Positions 6,395-12,826 of a DNA stretch of 12,826 nt are shown piece by piece. The stretch covers positions 1 to 12,826 of the forward strand of contig DJPO01000116.1 of NCBI GenBank assembly GCA_002437405.1. Direction: 5' to 3'. Position numbers and translations under genes: made by a program. Below the pieces are notes generated by a model. The model worked only from the letters and a program-made list of their open reading frames with translations, did no database searches and had not been told where the DNA came from. This stretch comes from Opitutia bacterium UBA6410 (GTDB taxonomy: Bacteria; Verrucomicrobiota; Verrucomicrobiia; Opitutales; Intestinicryptomonadaceae). Position 1 is the stretch's first letter. Each line of letters opens with the position of its first letter.

Positions 6395-6434
6395 AAAAGC
6401 GCGACGGGCGGAAATTTGCCCGACGCGCTTTTTT
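6395..6434. terminator. strong bidirectional rho-independent terminator
   Basis: Arms AAAAGCGCG (6395-6403) and CGCGCTTTT (6424-6432), then after one A/A mismatch CGGGC (6405-6409) and GCCCG (6418-6422), with loop GGAAATTT. T follow on the plus strand and the mirrored A-run gives T on the minus strand, so it can end both the sigma gene and the convergent FAD oxidoreductase at 6456. Confidence 0.9.
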
Positions 6435-6455
6435 GCGCCCGTTTTTGCGGCGCGG

Positions 6456-8423
6456 TCAGTAAACGCGCACTTCCTTGATGTACGCCTTCTTCGAGCCGTT
6501 CGTGGAATTTACCGCGATTTTCAGCCCCTTGAGCGGAACTTTGTCGAAGTTGTGCACGCGCTGTTTTTGGTAGTTGCCCGAAACCCGCGCCAAGAGTTTT
6601 TCGCCACCGTTTTCGGTTATCCCGATTACGTCGTAGTCCTTTGCGAGCATCGGCTGCGCCCCGCGTATCATGGATTTCAGCAGGTATTTCGAGCCCGTCT
6701 GCGAAAGCGCGCCCCAGCCCGATTCGAACGTAATCCGCACCTGCCCGACTTTCTTGGTCGACGCCCAGTCGAGGCGTATCCACGGCTTGTTCGCGGCGTC
6801 GGCAACCCATCTGTTTTTGTTCGTCTTGGGGGAGTCGAGATTTACCCCGCTTATGATATTTTCCGCCGCCGAGCCGTCCGCCGCTTCGGACGCGGAGACC
6901 TTTGCGCAGCGCGCCAAGTCGTCGGGGTCTTCGTTTTTTATCCCGACGATTGTCTGGTCGTTGCGCAGCAGCGTCTGCTGAAGCGATTTTAGCATGGCGG
7001 GCGTGTGGCGCAGCTTTGCGGGCGAAATTTTGTTTTCCGCGCACATAGCCGCCGCCGTCCCGACCGCCTGACCGACCGCGGCGCAAGTCGACATCACGCG
7101 AGTCGAGGTGAAGGCGACGTGCGAGCAGCTTATGTTGCGCCCCGCCATCATCAGATTGTCGAAATCCTTCGAATAGAGCGACGAGAACGCGATGTTGTAA
7201 AACGGCACGTTGTGCATCTGCTGGCAGGGGTTTTTATCTGCGGCGTAGAATCCTTCGGCGGGGTGGTCGTCCATCGGCCAGCCGCCGACGGCGACGGCGT
7301 CGTCGAAGTCTTTCCATTTGCCCTCGATGTCGTGCTGGGTCGTTATTTTTTCGCCGACGATTCTGTATGTGTCGCGCCGCCCCGGAACCATTCCGATTGT
7401 CTCGAGCGCGAGGTTTTCGACGTCCTTGTACTGCCCGCTGTTTTTGATGTAGTCCCAGACGCCCATTACGATTGCGAGAAGCTCGAAGCGCAGCATTTCG
7501 TTGTCGCGGATTGCGTCGTAGACGCCGCCGAGCTCTATCCACCAGTAGCCGTAATACAGCCCGTCGCCCTGAATGTTTTTGAGCTTCATCAGCTCGGGCG
7601 ACATCTTTTTCGCCCACTTTGGCGGTATAAACGGCATGGGCTTGTCGTGCCTGCGCATTGTAATCATCAGCGACGACCCCTGCCGCGTTCCGACTTTGTC
7701 GTAGTCGCCCAGCGACTCCCCGAATTTCTTCGAACCGTCCCTGCCGCTCATTACCTCTGCGCCCGCCTCCATAGCAAGGCGCGAGTCGCCCGTGCAGTCG
7801 ACGAAAATTTCCGACTCTATTTTATAGATGTTGCGCGCCGTGTCCGAGCGCACCCACGCGGACGAGATTTTCCGCCCGTTCTTTTCGACGCGGAAGACGG
7901 AGGAGTCGAGAAGCAGGGTGAGGTTGGGCTCGGTGATGCACTTGTCGTACAAAATCAAGTCCCACATTTCCCACGCAAGCTGCGGGTTGCGCGCGGCGTT
8001 TTCGAGCTTCAGCTCCTCGATGATGCCGCCCTCGCGCCAGCCCGTCCATTGGGAGGAAACGCCCAGCGGGTGCATTTTGATTTCGCTGCTCGAATTCCCG
8101 CCGAGCCGCGACCTGTCCTGAACGAGAATCGTCTTTTTTCCCGCGCGCGCCGCCGACAACGCCGCCGATATTCCCGCGAGCCCGCCGCCCGCGACGAGCA
8201 CGTCGCACTTCAAAACCGCCGAGCGCATCAGCTTTTCGCCCGCGATAGCCCCCGCATTGTCGGCGGGCTGCAGAGCCGCGAGCCTTTCGGAATTTTCGTC
8301 GGTCGGCAGCTGACGCGCGAGAACCTGCGGAGCTTTGATTATCGCCGAATATCCGACGAGCGACATCGCCGACGCCGTGAGAAAGCCGCGGCGCCCCATA
8401 AGATTTTTTCCGTTCCTGTCCAT
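6456..8423 (-). CDS. Tat-exported FAD-dependent oxidoreductase with C-terminal discoidin-like domain
   Basis: A 655-residue predicted periplasmic or surface flavoprotein of the FAD_oxidored (Pfam PF12831-type) group. A twin-arginine signal with GRRGFLTASAMSL (10-22) is followed by a spacer and the FAD Rossmann motif VAGGGLAGISAALSAARAG (77-95), with an acidic residue ending strand 2 (Asp103). A late MAGRNISCSHVAFTSTRVMS to VGQAVGTAAA block is the conserved C-terminal part of the FAD fold. From about 520 to the end (NKPWIRLDWASTKKVGQVRITF to KGLKIAVNST and IKEVRVY) it resembles an F5/8 type C (discoidin) beta-sandwich, often carbohydrate-binding. The start at 8423 is chosen because it places the Tat motif near the N-terminus; the frame is open to 8522, which would run into the csoR operator. 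There is no Shine-Dalgarno sequence. The substrate is unknown; related proteins in PVC bacteria often accompany glycan degradation. Confidence 0.85.
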   Translation of the reverse strand: MDRNGKNLMGRRGFLTASAMSLVGYSAIIKAPQVLARQLPTDENSERLAALQPADNAGAIAGEKLMRSAVLKCDVLVAGGGLAGISAALSAARAGKKTILVQDRSRLGGNSSSEIKMHPLGVSSQWTGWREGGIIEELKLENAARNPQLAWEMWDLILYDKCITEPNLTLLLDSSVFRVEKNGRKISSAWVRSDTARNIYKIESEIFVDCTGDSRLAMEAGAEVMSGRDGSKKFGESLGDYDKVGTRQGSSLMITMRRHDKPMPFIPPKWAKKMSPELMKLKNIQGDGLYYGYWWIELGGVYDAIRDNEMLRFELLAIVMGVWDYIKNSGQYKDVENLALETIGMVPGRRDTYRIVGEKITTQHDIEGKWKDFDDAVAVGGWPMDDHPAEGFYAADKNPCQQMHNVPFYNIAFSSLYSKDFDNLMMAGRNISCSHVAFTSTRVMSTCAAVGQAVGTAAAMCAENKISPAKLRHTPAMLKSLQQTLLRNDQTIVGIKNEDPDDLARCAKVSASEAADGSAAENIISGVNLDSPKTNKNRWVADAANKPWIRLDWASTKKVGQVRITFESGWGALSQTGSKYLLKSMIRGAQPMLAKDYDVIGITENGGEKLLARVSGNYQKQRVHNFDKVPLKGLKIAVNSTNGSKKAYIKEVRVY

Positions 8424-8480
8424 AGGCAAAATATCGAATCGTTTCCTAATTTCTATCCGACAAGGCGGAGGGGGGCGAGA

Positions 8481-8498
8481 AAAATTTTTAAAAATTTT
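8481..8498. repeat. 18-bp perfect A/T palindrome between divergent genes
   Basis: A4-T5-A5-T4 forms a perfect self-complementary run just upstream of the csoR operator. Phased A/T tracts like these bend DNA and may act as an UP-type element or nucleoid-protein site for the divergent promoters of csoR and the FAD oxidoreductase. The function is inferred. Confidence 0.5.
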
Positions 8499-8510
8499 CT
8501 TGATTCCCGA

Positions 8511-8540
8511 AATATAGGGCATAGGGGTATACCCTATATT
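8511..8540 (+). promoter_or_regulatory. CsoR/RcnR-type operator upstream of the repressor gene
   Basis: Perfect 9-bp arms AATATAGGG (8511-8519) and CCCTATATT (8532-8540) flank a 12-bp centre that contains a G-run. Within the region GGGTATACCC (8525-8534) is itself a perfect palindrome. A/T-rich arms with GGG/CCC tracts are typical of CsoR-family operators, and the site is 16 bp from the start of a CsoR-family gene, consistent with autoregulation and metal-induced release. A TTGATT at 8500-8505 could be a -35, but no well-spaced -10 was found. Confidence 0.7.
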
Positions 8541-8556
8541 TTAAAAAAGGAAACCC

Positions 8557-8823
8557 ATGCACAGAAATTGTCAGGAAAAGGAAAAACTCTGCGCCCGCCT
8601 CAGAAGAATCGAGGGGCAGCTGAGAAAACTCGAGGAGATGATCGAAGCCGACGCCCCGTGCGTCGACATAATGCGGCTGATAAACTCCGCAAACGGCGCG
8701 CTCAAGGGCGTTTTGTCGAAGGTCATAACCGACCACCTCCACGGCTGCGTATCCGCCGCCGTCGGGAAAAAGGACACCGAGATAATCGACGAGCTCGCCG
8801 ACTTCCTCAAAACTTTGAAATAA
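8557..8823 (+). CDS. CsoR/RcnR-family metal-sensing repressor
   Basis: An 88-residue all-helical DUF156 repressor that releases operator DNA when it binds metal. The start is well supported by AAGGAA (8547-8552) ahead of the ATG. Cys35, His60 and Cys64 have exactly the spacing of the Cu(I) ligands of CsoR (x-C-H-C); His62 lies between. N-terminal His2 and Cys5 could add a fourth ligand, as in the H-C-H-C nickel sensor InrS, so copper is favoured but not proven. The N-terminal helix LCARLRRIEGQLRKLEEMIE (11-30) is the conserved DNA-contact region. Its stop is 8 bp before the ATPase gene, forming an operon that it very probably controls through the palindrome at 8511-8540. FrmR-type aldehyde sensing is less likely given Cys64 and the ATPase partner. 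Confidence 0.92.
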   Translation: MHRNCQEKEKLCARLRRIEGQLRKLEEMIEADAPCVDIMRLINSANGALKGVLSKVITDHLHGCVSAAVGKKDTEIIDELADFLKTLK

Positions 8824-8831
8824 ATACGGAA

Positions 8832-10973
8832 ATGGAAGAAGAAGATAAAAAACACGTCTGCCCCCACTGCGGCGGGCACGAACGCAAGCCCGAAAAGCAT
8901 TCCGAAGAACACGAATGCTGCGGGCACGGACACGGGCATAGGCACGAACACGGGCACGATTGCTGCTGCGGGCACTCCCACGAAGCCGAACACGATTGCT
9001 GCGAATCGGAGCACCACCACGGCGGCGGTTGCTGCTGCTGCCATTCGGGCGGGTCGGAACACCACCACGGCTGCTGTTCGGACGGCGAAATTCCGCACCA
9101 CGGCTTGAAACTTTGGATTGCCGCGGCGTCGATTCTCGCGAGCTTCATCGCGGGCGAATTCTGCGAATACGTGCCGTTTTATCCGCTGACCGACCCCGCG
9201 TGGATTGCGGTAATCCTCTGCGGTTTGCCGATTTTCTCCGAGGCGCGCAGGTCGCTTTTCGGCGAGGGCAAAATCACGAGCGCGCTCTTGGTGAGCGTCG
9301 CGATGATTGGGGCGTTCGCGCTTCAGGCGGCGGACTTTGCGGGATACTCCGAAAGCGCGGGGCACTCGCACGGAAGTTATATTTTCGTAGTGGCGGAAAT
9401 CGCGTTTTTGATGTCGCTGGGCGAATGGCTCGAAGAGCGGACGGTGCGCAAGTCGAGAAGCGGAATCGAGTCGCTGGCAAAGCTTCTGCCGAAGACTGCG
9501 GTCGTCAAAATCGACGGCAAAGAGACGGAAATACCCGCCGACCAAGTCAAAAAAGGACAGATTTTGTGCGTAAAAGCCCACTCGGTTTTCCCCGCCGACG
9601 CCCGCGTAATTTCGGGCTCGTCGAGCGCGGACGAATCGGCGATTACGGGCGAAAGCGTTCCCGTGGAAAAAGCCGCGGGCGACGTCGTCTATGCGGGCAC
9701 GACGAACCTGACGGGGTATCTCGAACTGGAGGCGGTCAAGGACGCGTCCAACTCGGAAATGTCGAAGCTCGCAAAGCTCGTAGAGGAGGCGTCTGGGCAG
9801 AAAGCCCCCATTGCGCGCACGGCGGACAAGTGGGCGTCTATGGTCATTCCGTCGGCAATCGCGCTTGCGGTCGTAGTGTTTTTCGTCTCGCACTTTTTGC
9901 TCGCAACGCCGTGGATTGAATCGGCGATTAGGGGCGTTACGATTCTCGTAGTCTTCTGCCCGTGCGCGTTCGTGCTCGCGACCCCGACGGCAATCGCTGC
10001 GGGGCTCGGCAACGCCGCCAAGCGCGGTATTTTGATAAAAAGCGGCGAGGCTCTCGAAATTCTCGCGGGCGTCCGCAAGGTCTTCTTCGACAAAACGGGA
10101 ACTCTCACCGAAGCTAAAATGCGCGTCGAAAAATTCGAGGTCGCCGATTGGGCGGATAAATCGCAGGTTGCGGCGCTGGCGGCGGGCGCGGAAATGCGCT
10201 CCGAACACCCGATAGGCAGGGCGGTCTTCGACTTCGCCTCGGCAATCGCCCCCGCCCAAACGCCCGATTCCACAAAGTCGCTCGTCGGCGCGGGAATCGA
10301 AGCGGTCTTCGGCGGCAAAACGGTCTCGCTCGGCAAGCCCGACAACGCGGCGGCGGCGGAAAAATTCAAAGAGGGCGGATTGACGGCCGTCTCGATGAAA
10401 ATCGACGGCAGGGAATGCGCAGTCTTCGGGTTGTCCGACACCGTGCGGCGCAGCGCGAAAACCGCCGTCCAAACCCTCTCTTCAATGGGAATCGACAGCG
10501 CGATAATCAGCGGCGACAACCGCGCGGCTGCGGAGAAAATCGCGGCGGAAACGTCCATCGAAAAAGTCTACGCGCCCGTCCTCCCCGCCAGAAAGCTGGA
10601 AATCATCGCCGAAGCTCAGGCTGCTGGCGACAAGGTCTGCATGGTAGGCGACGGCGTGAACGACGCCCCCGCGCTCGCAAAAGCCGATTCGTCGATGGCG
10701 ATTGCCTCGCTTAAAAACGACATCGCGATAGAGTCGGCGCAGATTTCCGTCGCGGGCGGCGACCTGACGGCAGTCCCCTACGCAATCGGCTTGTCGAAAT
10801 CGACATTGTGGACGATTAAGGCGAACATATTGTTCTCGATAACCGTAAATCTGACGGCGGTCGTGCTGGCGTTCTTCGGGCTGATAAATCCTGTCGCGGG
10901 GGCGTTGATACACAATATGTCTTCGGTCTGCGTCGTGATGAACTCCTCGCGCCTGTTGCGCTATAAAAAGTAG
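8832..10973 (+). CDS. P1B-type heavy-metal-exporting ATPase with His/Cys-rich N-terminus
   Basis: A 713-residue inner-membrane ATPase that pumps a soft transition metal out of the cytoplasm. Residues 8-90 form a low-complexity segment with about 23 His and 15 Cys (for example GHGHGHRHEHGHDCCCGH, 31-48) instead of a canonical HMA domain with GMTCxxC. Membrane helices precede and flank the actuator domain (TGES 272-275). The channel motif Cys-Pro-Cys is at 376-378, the phosphorylation site DKTGT at 420-424, SEHP at 457-460 and GDGVNDAP at 606-613. The last helix has His-Asn-Met-Ser-Ser (694-698), unlike the Met-x-x-Ser-Ser of copper pumps or the Asp of zinc pumps, so specificity is uncertain. 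The ATG at 8832 is 8 bp after csoR with a weak GGA before it; the frame is open far upstream but that part is antisense to the FAD oxidoreductase. Confidence 0.93.
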   Translation: MEEEDKKHVCPHCGGHERKPEKHSEEHECCGHGHGHRHEHGHDCCCGHSHEAEHDCCESEHHHGGGCCCCHSGGSEHHHGCCSDGEIPHHGLKLWIAAASILASFIAGEFCEYVPFYPLTDPAWIAVILCGLPIFSEARRSLFGEGKITSALLVSVAMIGAFALQAADFAGYSESAGHSHGSYIFVVAEIAFLMSLGEWLEERTVRKSRSGIESLAKLLPKTAVVKIDGKETEIPADQVKKGQILCVKAHSVFPADARVISGSSSADESAITGESVPVEKAAGDVVYAGTTNLTGYLELEAVKDASNSEMSKLAKLVEEASGQKAPIARTADKWASMVIPSAIALAVVVFFVSHFLLATPWIESAIRGVTILVVFCPCAFVLATPTAIAAGLGNAAKRGILIKSGEALEILAGVRKVFFDKTGTLTEAKMRVEKFEVADWADKSQVAALAAGAEMRSEHPIGRAVFDFASAIAPAQTPDSTKSLVGAGIEAVFGGKTVSLGKPDNAAAAEKFKEGGLTAVSMKIDGRECAVFGLSDTVRRSAKTAVQTLSSMGIDSAIISGDNRAAAEKIAAETSIEKVYAPVLPARKLEIIAEAQAAGDKVCMVGDGVNDAPALAKADSSMAIASLKNDIAIESAQISVAGGDLTAVPYAIGLSKSTLWTIKANILFSITVNLTAVVLAFFGLINPVAGALIHNMSSVCVVMNSSRLLRYKK

Positions 10974-10990
10974 TTCGGCACAAAAAATGC

Positions 10991-11022
10991 AAAAAGCCTA
11001 TCCATAGCGGATAGGCTTTTTT
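10991..11022. terminator. strong bidirectional rho-independent terminator
   Basis: A perfect 13-bp stem, AAAAAGCCTATCC (10991-11003) with GGATAGGCTTTTT (11009-11021), loop ATAGC, and T-runs on both strands. It separates the convergent ATPase gene (stop at 10973) and FAD oxidoreductase gene (stop at 11040). Confidence 0.95.
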
Positions 11023-11039
11023 GTCTTCCGAAATGCGGA

Positions 11040-12467
11040 TTACGCCCTCTTGTAATTGGGCAGATACGCGCCGTAGTCCAGCAGCTTTTTCTGGAGTTCG
11101 GCAACGTCGATTTTGTGGACTGACTGGTTTTTCTTCGCCGCGATTGACGCGCCGATACCCGCCGCCTGTCCCGTGATAAAACACGCGGGCATTACGCGCA
11201 CCGAGCCGTGGACAAGTCTGTCCGCGCTGATGCAACGCCCCGCGGTATACAGATTGTCGAAGCCCTCGGGGGTAAGTATTCTGTACGGAATCCCGTAGCT
11301 TTCGCCCTTGGCGTATTTGTAAAGCCTGTCGAATTCCTTTCGGTGCTGTTCGAGCTCGCCCTTTTTGAAACCCGACGGGTGAATGTCGATGGGGTAGGCG
11401 TAGCGTCCGATTTCGTCGGAGAAGACGGCGCGCTTCATGTAGTCGTCAATCTTCAATACATAGTCGCCGATGAATCTGCGGGTCTCGCGCACGCCGAGCA
11501 CCGAGCCGGTCGCCGTGATTTTCGCGTTTTCAAAACCCGGGACATACTTGTTGTAATAGTTTTTGTACTCCTTCATCGACTTTCTGCCGTGCAGGAGAGC
11601 CTTTGTGACCGAGTCTTCATCCGTGCCGTCAACCCCGAACGTGTGCCCGATATTGCCCGCGCCGAGGTTGTCGCCGATTCTTTCGATACCCGTCATATGC
11701 GGGTCGAAAAACGAGAAAACGCCCGCCTTGTACGCTTCGGCGACTTTGAAAGCCTGCGGCTGGTGCTCGACATTCGGGCGTTCCTTGCGCCACTTGTCCC
11801 AGTCAATAGAGCACCACGCGGAACAGAGAGTCCCTGGCATCATATTGCCGTTGGGGTCGCCCTTTTCGTACTTCGCGCCCGCCATGTAGGCGAGATCGCC
11901 GTTGCCCGTGGCGTCGATATAGACCTTCGCCTTTACCGCAAAAAGCCCGCTTATCCCCGAGCAAATGACGTGGTTGATTTTCCCGTCGCGCGCATCGACC
12001 GCCGTCAGCTTTGTGCAGAACGAAAATTTCGCCCCCGACTTTTCGACGAGGGAATCGTAGACGCGCTTGAGTGCCTCGATGTCGTGCGCGAAGCCGAAAA
12101 ACGAGCGTTCCTCCTTCAGATTTTTAACCACGCGCGATCCGAACCCCGCAGGGAGAAAATTGATTCCGTCGGTAGTCTGCATGAATACGGGCACGAGAGC
12201 GGAAGTTCCCATTCCGCCGAAACACGACAGGCTTTCCGCCAAAAATACGCTCGCGCCGTTTTCGGCGGCGGCGACGGCAGCGGCAGTCCCTGCTGGGCCT
12301 CCGCCCGCGACAAATACGTCGACATCGTACTTGACGGGAACTTGCGCCGAAAAGTTCACAGAACCGCTCTTCGAAACGGCGCGAGAGTCGGCAGCGGCAA
12401 CATTTTTACCGAAAGGGAAGATAGCCGCCGCAAGGGCGGAAAGTTTTAAGTAATTTCGTCTTTGCAT
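11040..12467 (-). CDS. Tat-exported FAD-dependent oxidoreductase (FAD_oxidored type)
   Basis: A 475-residue predicted exported flavoprotein. The N-terminus MQRRNYLKLSALAAAIFPFG is a twin-arginine signal (RRNYLK at 3-8). The FAD motif VAGGGPAGTAAAVAAAENGA is at about 53-72 with Glu78 ending strand 2, followed by SCFGGMGT (81-88), typical of the FAD_oxidored family. IDATGNGDLAYMAGA and a C-terminal TAGRCISADRLVHGSVRVMP to TGQAAGIGASIAA block complete the fold. It is related to the oxidoreductase at 6456-8423 but lacks the discoidin-like C-terminus. The ATG at 12467 has an excellent Shine-Dalgarno sequence (AAGGAG, complement of 12475-12480), settling the start 12 codons inside the longest frame. 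It is preceded by a good promoter and appears monocistronic in this window. The substrate is unknown. Confidence 0.87.
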   Translation of the reverse strand: MQRRNYLKLSALAAAIFPFGKNVAAADSRAVSKSGSVNFSAQVPVKYDVDVFVAGGGPAGTAAAVAAAENGASVFLAESLSCFGGMGTSALVPVFMQTTDGINFLPAGFGSRVVKNLKEERSFFGFAHDIEALKRVYDSLVEKSGAKFSFCTKLTAVDARDGKINHVICSGISGLFAVKAKVYIDATGNGDLAYMAGAKYEKGDPNGNMMPGTLCSAWCSIDWDKWRKERPNVEHQPQAFKVAEAYKAGVFSFFDPHMTGIERIGDNLGAGNIGHTFGVDGTDEDSVTKALLHGRKSMKEYKNYYNKYVPGFENAKITATGSVLGVRETRRFIGDYVLKIDDYMKRAVFSDEIGRYAYPIDIHPSGFKKGELEQHRKEFDRLYKYAKGESYGIPYRILTPEGFDNLYTAGRCISADRLVHGSVRVMPACFITGQAAGIGASIAAKKNQSVHKIDVAELQKKLLDYGAYLPNYKRA

Positions 12468-12491
12468 AATTACGCTCCTTTTTTGAAAGTA

Positions 12492-12520
12492 AAAATAAAA
12501 CAAAAGAGCAATTTTGGCAA
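12492..12520 (-). promoter_or_regulatory. predicted sigma70-type promoter of the second FAD oxidoreductase
   Basis: On the minus strand, TTGCCA (12515-12520) and TATTTT (12492-12497) are separated by exactly 17 bp. Transcription would start near 12485, giving a leader of about 18 nt that contains the Shine-Dalgarno sequence at 12475-12480. The position makes sense, but the surrounding DNA is A/T-rich, which raises the chance of false matches. Confidence 0.5.
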
Positions 12521-12571
12521 AAGAAAAATAAGACAGGTAGAAGAAAGAAAAGACATCTCAGTCGGGCTTGT

Positions 12572-12804
12572 GGGCGCAAAGTGCGCCTCCCATTGAAGGG
12601 GTTTTTATGAAGGGGGCAAAGCCCCCTTACGGCGATTGGCTTTGCCAATTGCGCCTATCCTCAAACAGTAAATGATTCGGATTCCGTTTCCCGAGTCCTT
12701 TGTTTTTTAATCCTAGAGCAAAAGGAGTGAAGCGACTTTTGCTGTAATTTTAAAACGGCAATCCGAAACCAAGTTTAAAAACACCGCGCGCGGCTTAGCC
12801 GCGC
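12572..12804. repeat. cluster of short hairpins in non-coding DNA
   Basis: The roughly 300 bp between the oxidoreductase promoter and the window edge hold no gene with support but several tight inverted repeats. They are GGCGCA-AAG-TGCGCC (12573-12587); AAGGGGGC-AAA-GCCCCCTT (12610-12628); GGCGATTGGC-TTT-GCCAAT, a 2-nt bulge, then CGCC (12631-12655); AGCAAAAG/CTTTTGCT (12717-12724 with 12736-12743); and GCGCGGC-TTA-GCCGCGC (12788-12804). Four share a GC-closed stem with a 3-nt A/T-rich loop while the stem sequence differs. This resembles dispersed intergenic palindromes (REP-like elements), or a string of processing or termination sites. No T-run follows most of them, so they are not typical terminators. 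Confidence 0.55.
12676..12767. other. possible structured RNA or palindromic element with long-range stem
   Basis: TTCGGATTCCGTTT (12676-12689) is complementary to AAACGG-C-AATCCGAA (12753-12767), giving a 14-bp stem with a single bulged base. It encloses the inner hairpin AGCAAAAG/CTTTTGCT. The nested arrangement suggests a folded RNA or a small palindromic mobile element; strand and function cannot be decided from one copy. Confidence 0.35.
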
Positions 12805-12826
12805 TGTCTATGCGCGTCAAATTAGG

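Noticed and set aside
8424..8522. N-terminal extension of the first FAD oxidoreductase to 8522
   Set aside because: It would place the Tat motif about 45 residues in and run into the csoR operator; the start at 8423 gives a normal Tat signal.
7005..8831. Stop-free plus-strand extension of over 600 codons upstream of the P1B ATPase
   Set aside because: It is antisense to the FAD oxidoreductase and passes through the csoR gene in another frame; its translation is Arg/His/Val-rich with no domains. Openness reflects high G+C codon bias. The ATPase starts at 8832.
8571..10472. 633-codon minus-strand frame opposite csoR and the ATPase
   Set aside because: Arg/Phe-rich shadow translation with no motif, lying opposite genes with clear motifs.
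12572..12826. Integron attC array or CRISPR
   Set aside because: No conserved RYYYAAC/GTTRRRY core sites, no cassette ORFs, no regularly spaced identical repeats; the hairpins differ in sequence.

Overview
The window looks like chromosomal DNA from a G+C-rich, Gram-negative-type bacterium. The best guess is the Verrucomicrobiota/Lentisphaerota side of the PVC group. The clues are a PEP-CTERM (exosortase-sorted) surface protein, two Tat-exported FAD oxidoreductases of the FAD_oxidored type (one with a C-terminal discoidin-like domain), an exported NamZ/DUF1343 muramidase and a FliA/WhiG-type sigma factor. This is an inference from gene content; no rRNA or other phylogenetic marker is present.

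Layout. Positions 61-1425 (minus): mazG followed by a YgjP-type zinc metalloprotease, a two-gene housekeeping operon. Positions 1426-3472 (plus): an A+T-rich island made of a mostly non-coding leader and one 564-residue surface protein with signal peptide, beta-helix-like repeats and PEP-CTERM-like anchor. Its promoter carries a run of 13 G between a perfect -35 box and a weak -10 box, and the ATG lies 6 nt past the -10. Positions 3459-5270 (minus): an exported NamZ-like peptidoglycan hexosaminidase followed by a nitroreductase, convergent with the surface gene. Positions 5616-6353 (plus): sigma factor, divergent from namZ. Positions 6456-8423 (minus): Tat-exported FAD oxidoreductase with discoidin-like C-terminus. 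Positions 8557-10973 (plus): a metal-efflux operon of a CsoR-family repressor and a P1B ATPase with a His/Cys-rich N-terminus, preceded by a CsoR-like operator. Positions 11040-12467 (minus): a second Tat FAD oxidoreductase. Positions 12572-12804: a non-coding cluster of short hairpins.

Transcription units are well insulated. Strong bidirectional terminators lie at 6395-6434 and 10991-11022, and a smaller hairpin overlaps the 3' ends of the convergent genes near 3470. Several genes (mazG, the surface protein, namZ, the first oxidoreductase) lack a convincing Shine-Dalgarno sequence, and for mazG and the surface protein the predicted transcription start falls at or next to the ATG.

The most interesting feature is the poly-G promoter of the surface protein, which looks like a slipped-strand phase-variation switch set by -35/-10 spacing. 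Next are the ATPase (His/Cys-rich N-terminus in place of an HMA domain, and a His-Asn-Met-Ser-Ser motif in its last membrane segment), the hairpin that may shorten the Shine-Dalgarno distance of the sigma factor, and the hairpin cluster at the right edge. No CRISPR array, tRNA, rRNA or transposase was seen.
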